DNA from: BOG-224 sp963783505
Lineage (GTDB): Bacteria; Acidobacteriota; Terriglobia; Bryobacterales; Bryobacteraceae
Direction of reading: 5' to 3'
DNA: 64,000 bases
NCBI GenBank assembly: GCA_963783505.1
Contig: CAWAOP010000035.1
Coordinates: forward strand, 62,001-126,000
The notes beneath the pieces were generated by a model. It had not been told where the DNA came from. It worked only from the letters and a program-made list of their open reading frames with translations, and did not search any database. Position numbers and translations under genes: made by a program. This document shows, one piece after another, positions 59,780 to 64,000 of the stretch (positions are counted from its first letter, which is position 1; each line of letters begins with the position of its first letter).

Positions 59780-61948
59780 ATGAAACACTACCTCGTTTCT
59801 CTCGTTTTCGTCGCGTGCGCTTTGGCGCAGCAGCCTCGCTACTCCTTCCAGGACCCGCGGCTTCCGGTCGAGCAGCGGATCGACAATCTCCTGAGCCTCA
59901 TGACGGTGGATGAAAAGATCGCTTGCCTCAGCACGCGGACCAGCGTGCCGAGGCTCGGCGTGCCTAATATCGGAAGCTCCGAAGGCATCCATGGCCTCGT
60001 CCAGCGCGGGGGACGCGGCGGAGCGGTCACCACTACGCAGTTTCCGCAGCCTCCGGGGCTCGGCGCAACCTGGGATCCCGCTCTGGTTCGCCAGGCGGCC
60101 GGCGTCGAAGGCTACGAGGCGCGATTCGTCACCCAAACGGCTAAATACAACCGTCAGATGCTGCAACTCTGGGGCCCGCAGTCCGATCTCGCGCGCGACC
60201 CGCGTTGGGGACGCAGCGAAGAGGTCTACGGCGAGGACCCGTTCCTGAACGGGACGATGGCCGCGGCGTTCGTCAGAGGGCTCCAGGGCGATAACCCGAA
60301 GTACTGGCAAGCCGCGGCCCTGCTCAAGCATTTCCTTGCCAACAGCAATGAGGACCACCGCAACGTTTCTTCCTCCGATTTCGACGAGCGCCTGTTTTGG
60401 GAATACTACTCCGTGCCGTTCCGCATGGGCTTCGTCGAAGGCGGCGCAACGGGGGTAATGGCCTCCTACAACGCTTGGAACGGCACGCCCATGACCGTAA
60501 ACCCCGTGCTCCGTAGCGTGCTGCGCGAAAAATGGGGCGTCGAGATCATTTCGACCGACTCCGGAGCCTCGCGCTTTCTCTCCGTTCCACGAAACGTTTA
60601 CCCGGACCACAAGACGTCCGTCGTGGCCTGCATCAAGGCGGGCATCAACCAGTTCCTCGATCCATACGCCCCCGAAGCGAAGGCCGCATTCGACGAGAAA
60701 CTTCTCACGATGGCCGATTTCGATGGCCTTCTCCGACCGAAGTTCCGCGTAGTGTTTCGCCTCGGACTGCTCGATCCCCCGGAGATGGTCCCGTACGCGT
60801 CGATCAAAGATTCGCCCGAACCGTGGGGCACGGACAAACACCACGCCATCTCTCTTTCCGCTGCGCTCGAGTCCATCGTGCTTCTCAAGAACGAGAAGAG
60901 CCTGCTGCCGCTGGACAAGAAGGCGCTGAAGTCGATCGCGGTCATCGGTCCGATGGCGGATGTGGTGCATTGGGATTGGTATGGCGGTACGCCGCCGTAT
61001 GCCGTCACGCCTTTGCAGGCGATCAAAGATGCCGTCGGGCCTGGAGTCGCGATCAACCAGGTTCTCGACCAGAATGGGTCCGCCGCCGTGGCCGCCGCGC
61101 GAAAATCCGATGTCGCGGTGGTGATTGTCGGCAACGACCCCAAATGCGGTCCGAACATGGGCTCGGAATGGTACACCGATCCGAAGGAGGGCAACGGATT
61201 CACGCTGCCCTGCACCGTGCCGAGCGAGGGGCGTGAAGGCCGCGACCGCGAGACCATTGACCTGTACCAGGAACAGCTCGTCAAACAAGTGATGGTAGGG
61301 AACCAGAAGACCGTGGTCGTGCTGGTCTCCAGCTTCCCCTTCGCCATCAACTGGACCCAGGCGAACGTTCCGGCCATCCTGCAAATGGCGCATTCCTCGC
61401 AGGACGAAGGAACGGCCATCGCGAAGGTCCTGTTCGGCGAATACAACCCGGGCGGCCGGCTGGTGGTCACCTGGCCAAAGTCGCTCGCGCAACTCCCGCC
61501 CATGATGGACTACAACATCCGCCACGGGCGCACCTACATGTATTTCAAGGAGGAACCGCTCTACCCATTCGGGTTCGGCCTGAGCTATACCACCTTCCGG
61601 CTGTCGAATCTGAAGACCGGCGCGCCTCGCCTGGCCAAGGACGGTTCCATGACGGTCAGCGTGGATGTCACCAACACGGGGACCCGCGAGGGAGACGATG
61701 TCGTGCAGTTGTATGCAAAGCATCTCAACTCGAAGGTGGAACGCCCTCGCCAGCAGCTCGTGGGATTCGAGCGCGTGACCGTGAAGCCGGGCGAGACCAA
61801 GACGGTACAGATTCCCGTGGCTGCCTCCAGGCTGGCTTATTGGGACGAGAAGACCAAGGCCCTGACCGTCGAACCCGAACAGATCGGCATCATGGCCGGC
61901 GAATCGTCCGCAAACATCGCTCTGTCGAGAAACGTGCGGGTGGAGTAG
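59780..61948 (+). CDS. GH3 beta-glucosidase/beta-xylosidase-like enzyme
   Basis: The ATG at 59780 gives 722 residues with a signal peptide ending CALAQQ. The GH3 N-terminal barrel has QLWGPQSDLARDPRWGRSEE, KHFLANSNEDHR and the nucleophile Asp in IISTDSGASRFLS (about 260). The alpha/beta sandwich has VLLKNEKSLLPLD and LFGEYNPGGRLVVTWPKS, and a fibronectin III-like domain (VTNTGTREGDDVVQLYAKH) closes it. It cleaves terminal beta-linked glucose or xylose from oligosaccharides. It is complete, and a second GH3 gene begins 1.6 kb downstream across an IS insertion. Confidence 0.93.
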   Translation: MKHYLVSLVFVACALAQQPRYSFQDPRLPVEQRIDNLLSLMTVDEKIACLSTRTSVPRLGVPNIGSSEGIHGLVQRGGRGGAVTTTQFPQPPGLGATWDPALVRQAAGVEGYEARFVTQTAKYNRQMLQLWGPQSDLARDPRWGRSEEVYGEDPFLNGTMAAAFVRGLQGDNPKYWQAAALLKHFLANSNEDHRNVSSSDFDERLFWEYYSVPFRMGFVEGGATGVMASYNAWNGTPMTVNPVLRSVLREKWGVEIISTDSGASRFLSVPRNVYPDHKTSVVACIKAGINQFLDPYAPEAKAAFDEKLLTMADFDGLLRPKFRVVFRLGLLDPPEMVPYASIKDSPEPWGTDKHHAISLSAALESIVLLKNEKSLLPLDKKALKSIAVIGPMADVVHWDWYGGTPPYAVTPLQAIKDAVGPGVAINQVLDQNGSAAVAAARKSDVAVVIVGNDPKCGPNMGSEWYTDPKEGNGFTLPCTVPSEGREGRDRETIDLYQEQLVKQVMVGNQKTVVVLVSSFPFAINWTQANVPAILQMAHSSQDEGTAIAKVLFGEYNPGGRLVVTWPKSLAQLPPMMDYNIRHGRTYMYFKEEPLYPFGFGLSYTTFRLSNLKTGAPRLAKDGSMTVSVDVTNTGTREGDDVVQLYAKHLNSKVERPRQQLVGFERVTVKPGETKTVQIPVAASRLAYWDEKTKALTVEPEQIGIMAGESSANIALSRNVRVE

Positions 61949-62008
61949 CGGAGCGAGTGCCCATAGGCCGCGGCGACCCGCCAATATAGACGAAAACGCG
62001 AGGAGTTC

Positions 62009-62080
62009 GTGGGGCGGGCGCCCTCGCCCGCGGACCGACGCCCCCGTCGGTCCACCGGCCGCGAGGCCGGCCAGGGGGCC
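62009..62080. repeat. GC-rich palindromic tract, left part (IS target)
   Basis: Several stems follow one another (GGGCG...CGCCC, GGACCGACG/CGTCGGTCC, CCGGCC/GGCCGG). The matching right part continues at 63420-63463 with a stem AGACCTGGGGGTCT; outer GTGGGGC (62009) pairs with GCCCCAC (63452-63458). The IS4-type element has split this repeat. Confidence 0.6.
62069..62080. repeat. Target site duplication, left copy
   Basis: GGCCAGGGGGCC directly abuts the left IS end and is repeated exactly at 63420-63431 after the right end. Twelve bases is the usual size for IS4-family insertion. Confidence 0.9.
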
Positions 62081-63419
62081 CATAGGCGCTAACTTAACGA
62101 TGATAGAATATTCACTCGAGGAACCCGCTTCCGTGTTCGCTCGCGTAAGTCCATTTCCACCTGGTTCCATTGCTTCAGTGTGCTTCGAAGGGGAATCGCC
62201 GGTTCGATGGCGTGCTGTATGGCGTGCAGTGCGTAGCTAAAAACCCGCCACGCGCTGCCATTGCCAGGTTTCCGATAAACGGTAGCCCCAGGGGGAAATA
62301 TCGCGCCCGAGGCGTTCCAACTTTTGCCCTAGCAGTGCCACCAACAGCTTGCCGTACAGCCACGCCCGCGCGCTCTCGTCCGCGTGCTTGGGCAGCGCGC
62401 CCAAAGCCGCCAGCGTCTTCAGACGCTTGAATACCAGTTCGATCTGCCACCGCACTCGATACCATTCCAGTACTTCCGACGTGCTGAAACGATTGGCCGG
62501 TACGGTGGTGAAAACCATGATGTAGCGGGCATATTGCAGCGTCTCCGGCTTCGTTTTCGGTCCTCCTTGTTGCGCCTTCCTTTCGATTTGGCGGCGGGCT
62601 CGGGCGGTCGCCTCCTCGCTCTTGCGAATGGCGCACAGCCGCCCGGCGATACGGCCTTGGGCGTCCGGCACCTCAACTTGCCATTCGCGTTCCACGCCGG
62701 TTTCCTTCAGCTTTTCGATTTCTTTGAGCAACGCCAAGCGTGAACCGTCTTGGCCCAGCAGCGGCAGGGTCGAGGTGTTCAGCCGCACGATCACCGGGGC
62801 GCCCTGGCGTTGGAGCGTGGCCACTCCCTTCGCGTTGCAGAAACCACGATCCGCCAACACCAAGTCATCGGGGTTGGCGGAAAATCGCCCCAGCGTCTCT
62901 CCGGTCCCTGGACCTCTGGTGGAGGTCAGTTCGAAGTGATCGCAAACCAGACTGGGAATGCGCACGCTGTAATGAATCCTCCACAACGATCCGCTCCGAC
63001 CCGGCTCCTTCACCAACGTTCCATCCAACGCGCGCACGTTATAGCCGCGCGTCTCCAGCGGCATCTCCCATCCGCTCTCCTGCAACAGGGACACGCAGAG
63101 ACCGCGCAGCCAACCTTCGGCCTTCTGCAATCGTTTCATCAGCGCCACATCGGAAACCGCCGCAAAGCCTGCCGCCTTAGCACGCACCACGGTTTCCCGT
63201 AGAGAGTACCCGTTGCCCACATGCAGCAGCAGCGTACACAGAAGGTCCGACCGGCTCGAAAAGCCTCGCAGGCGTTCGCAGGCGCCAGTCAATACGGCCT
63301 GTTGCTGCCATGGCGTGGGCAACAAGCCAAGCAGCAGGTTCCAATCCTCGTCGAGAGGGGGCATGCCCACATTGTAGCGCCTCAATTAACCTTTATCAAT
63401 TCTTAAGTTAGCGCCTATG
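62081..63419 (-). mobile_element. Complete IS4-family insertion sequence (1339 bp)
   Basis: The ends are perfect 17-bp inverted repeats: CATAGGCGCTAACTTAA at 62081-62097 and its reverse complement at 63403-63419. A 12-bp target duplication flanks them and one intact transposase gene fills the element. Intact ends, gene and duplication indicate a recent insertion. I cannot name the subgroup. Confidence 0.92.
62237..63364 (-). CDS. IS4-family DDE transposase
   Basis: I use ATG 63364 (375 residues; TTG 63385 is an upstream alternative). The DDE triad is seen as RALDGTLVKEPG (first Asp), DDLVLADRGFCNAKG (second Asp) and WYRVRWQIELVFKRLKTLAA, the Y-R-E-K type signature with the catalytic Glu. The C-terminus stays intact, ending WQRVAGF. 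It is the only gene of the element and appears functional. Confidence 0.92.
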   Translation of the reverse strand: MPPLDEDWNLLLGLLPTPWQQQAVLTGACERLRGFSSRSDLLCTLLLHVGNGYSLRETVVRAKAAGFAAVSDVALMKRLQKAEGWLRGLCVSLLQESGWEMPLETRGYNVRALDGTLVKEPGRSGSLWRIHYSVRIPSLVCDHFELTSTRGPGTGETLGRFSANPDDLVLADRGFCNAKGVATLQRQGAPVIVRLNTSTLPLLGQDGSRLALLKEIEKLKETGVEREWQVEVPDAQGRIAGRLCAIRKSEEATARARRQIERKAQQGGPKTKPETLQYARYIMVFTTVPANRFSTSEVLEWYRVRWQIELVFKRLKTLAALGALPKHADESARAWLYGKLLVALLGQKLERLGRDISPWGYRLSETWQWQRVAGF

Positions 63420-63463
63420 GGCCAGGGGGCCAGCCGCAGACCTGGGGGTCTGCCCCACGCGAG
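63420..63463. repeat. GC-rich palindromic tract, right part
   Basis: It begins with the right copy of the 12-bp target duplication (63420-63431) and carries the AGACCTGGGGGTCT stem and GCCCCAC, completing the repeat interrupted by the IS. Confidence 0.6.
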
Positions 63464-63551
63464 CGCGAGTTCGACCGCACTGGCCAGCGTCGGCCGTCGT
63501 AGCGCTCGTCCGTGATTGTCTGATAGTGTGTGACTGAATGGTGAGAAGCAA

Positions 63552-64000
63552 ATGCTGAACAAACGGTTTTCGATATTTCATCTCGCTTCCTGCGCGGCGC
63601 TCGCTGGAGCGCTGGCGGCCGCCGTCTTCGGGCAGCAACCGGGGCGGCAATCCGCTCCGAAAGGGCCATGGATGGATAAGAGTCTTCCCCCCGATCGGCG
63701 AGCGGACATGGTCATCGAGCAGATGACCTTGGATGAGAAAATCTCGCTTCTGCACGGGCGGGGCGGTTTCGCGGCGGAAGGCGCGGCCTCGAACGGCGGG
63801 GCCGGCGTCATCCAGGGCATCGCCAGGCTTGGGCTGCCCGCAATCCAACTGGCCGATTCGGCGGTTGGGGTGCGCGGCGCGGCGGAACGTGGCCGCTATG
63901 CCACGCTCCTGCCGTCCGCAATTGCCGCCGCGGCGACATGGGATGCGAAATTGGGTTTCGAGTACGGCGAAACCATCGGGCGGGAACTGCGCGACCAGCA
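63552..64000 (+). CDS. GH3 glycoside hydrolase (3' partial)
   Basis: From ATG 63552 the frame is open to the window end (149 codons). It has a signal peptide ending AAAVFGQQP, and the GH3 N-terminal region DRRADMVIEQMTLDEKISLL, GIARLGLPAIQLADSAVG and AATWDAKLGFEYGETIGREL. The QxxAD substrate-binding Asp is visible. It is a second GH3 enzyme next to the complete one. The catalytic Asp lies beyond the window, so specificity is unknown. Confidence 0.88.
   Translation, partial: MLNKRFSIFHLASCAALAGALAAAVFGQQPGRQSAPKGPWMDKSLPPDRRADMVIEQMTLDEKISLLHGRGGFAAEGAASNGGAGVIQGIARLGLPAIQLADSAVGVRGAAERGRYATLLPSAIAAAATWDAKLGFEYGETIGRELRDQ

Noticed and set aside
59690..62170. 826-codon minus-strand open frame
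   Set aside because: It is antisense to the complete GH3 gene and reads Arg/His-rich text without motifs.

Overview
The window is a GC-rich, gene-dense chromosomal segment that looks like a soil Acidobacteriota of the Bryobacterales / Candidatus Solibacter type. This is inferred from content: a TIGR03437-type (NAAS/LAPG) secreted protein, two PEP-CTERM metalloproteases of the kind common in that group, many secreted glycoside hydrolases, CE15 and GH29/GH35/GH2/GH3 enzymes, and abundant short palindromic repeats. No rRNA, complete tRNA or CRISPR array was seen.

Layout. 0-9 kb: the end of a Cys/Met-metabolism PLP enzyme, a ZIP metal transporter, and a leftward operon for membrane electron transfer (small anchored protein, cyclic-nucleotide-binding protein, tetrahaem cytochrome c, four-cluster ferredoxin, NrfD-type quinone protein). 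Divergent from it is a two-component system whose sensor carries two CxxCH haem sites outside the membrane and whose regulator is a sigma-54 activator. A CTGACA-GGC-TGTCAG palindrome lies between the two units. 9-22 kb: cell-wall amidase plus lytic transglycosylase, mobA, an MlaF-like ATPase, a PLP enzyme, a truncated IS1634-type transposase, DinB, the TIGR03437 protein, and a CHASE2 kinase with a second sigma-54 regulator. 22-28.3 kb: glmS with a possible leaderless promoter, tandem PEP-CTERM metalloproteases (one frameshifted), yjbQ and rpiB.

28.4-37 kb is a mobile/defence island: a multiply frameshifted IS1634-type transposase, a serine recombinase, a DUF433/DUF5615 pair, a Phd antitoxin whose PIN partner is reduced to its C-terminal end behind a 64-bp hairpin repeat, a 947-residue primase-helicase-nuclease fusion of the TOTE type, and a collapsed resolvase. 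37-64 kb is a carbohydrate region. Intact genes are GH2 beta-galactosidase, CE15 esterase, a ROK regulator, a GH29-GH35-GH2 operon, a MarR-small membrane protein-MFS cassette, and GH3. Between them lie broken genes: sialate O-acetylesterase, GH36 (two), a GH5-like hydrolase with one TAA, another GH2, a GH29 tail and a UroD-like stub. IS200-type and IS4-type elements are also present; the IS4 copy is intact with a perfect 12-bp target duplication and separates the two GH3 genes.

The working picture is a respiratory and sensory core on the left and a glycan-foraging region on the right that is gaining and losing enzymes. Two oddities run through the window. Several dead genes keep both ends but have lost their middle, and all ten single frame changes I could place read as one extra base. 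I found no unmistakably new system. The best candidates are the haem-sensor/orphan electron-transfer locus, the single-gene primase-helicase-nuclease, and the unusual pattern of gene decay.
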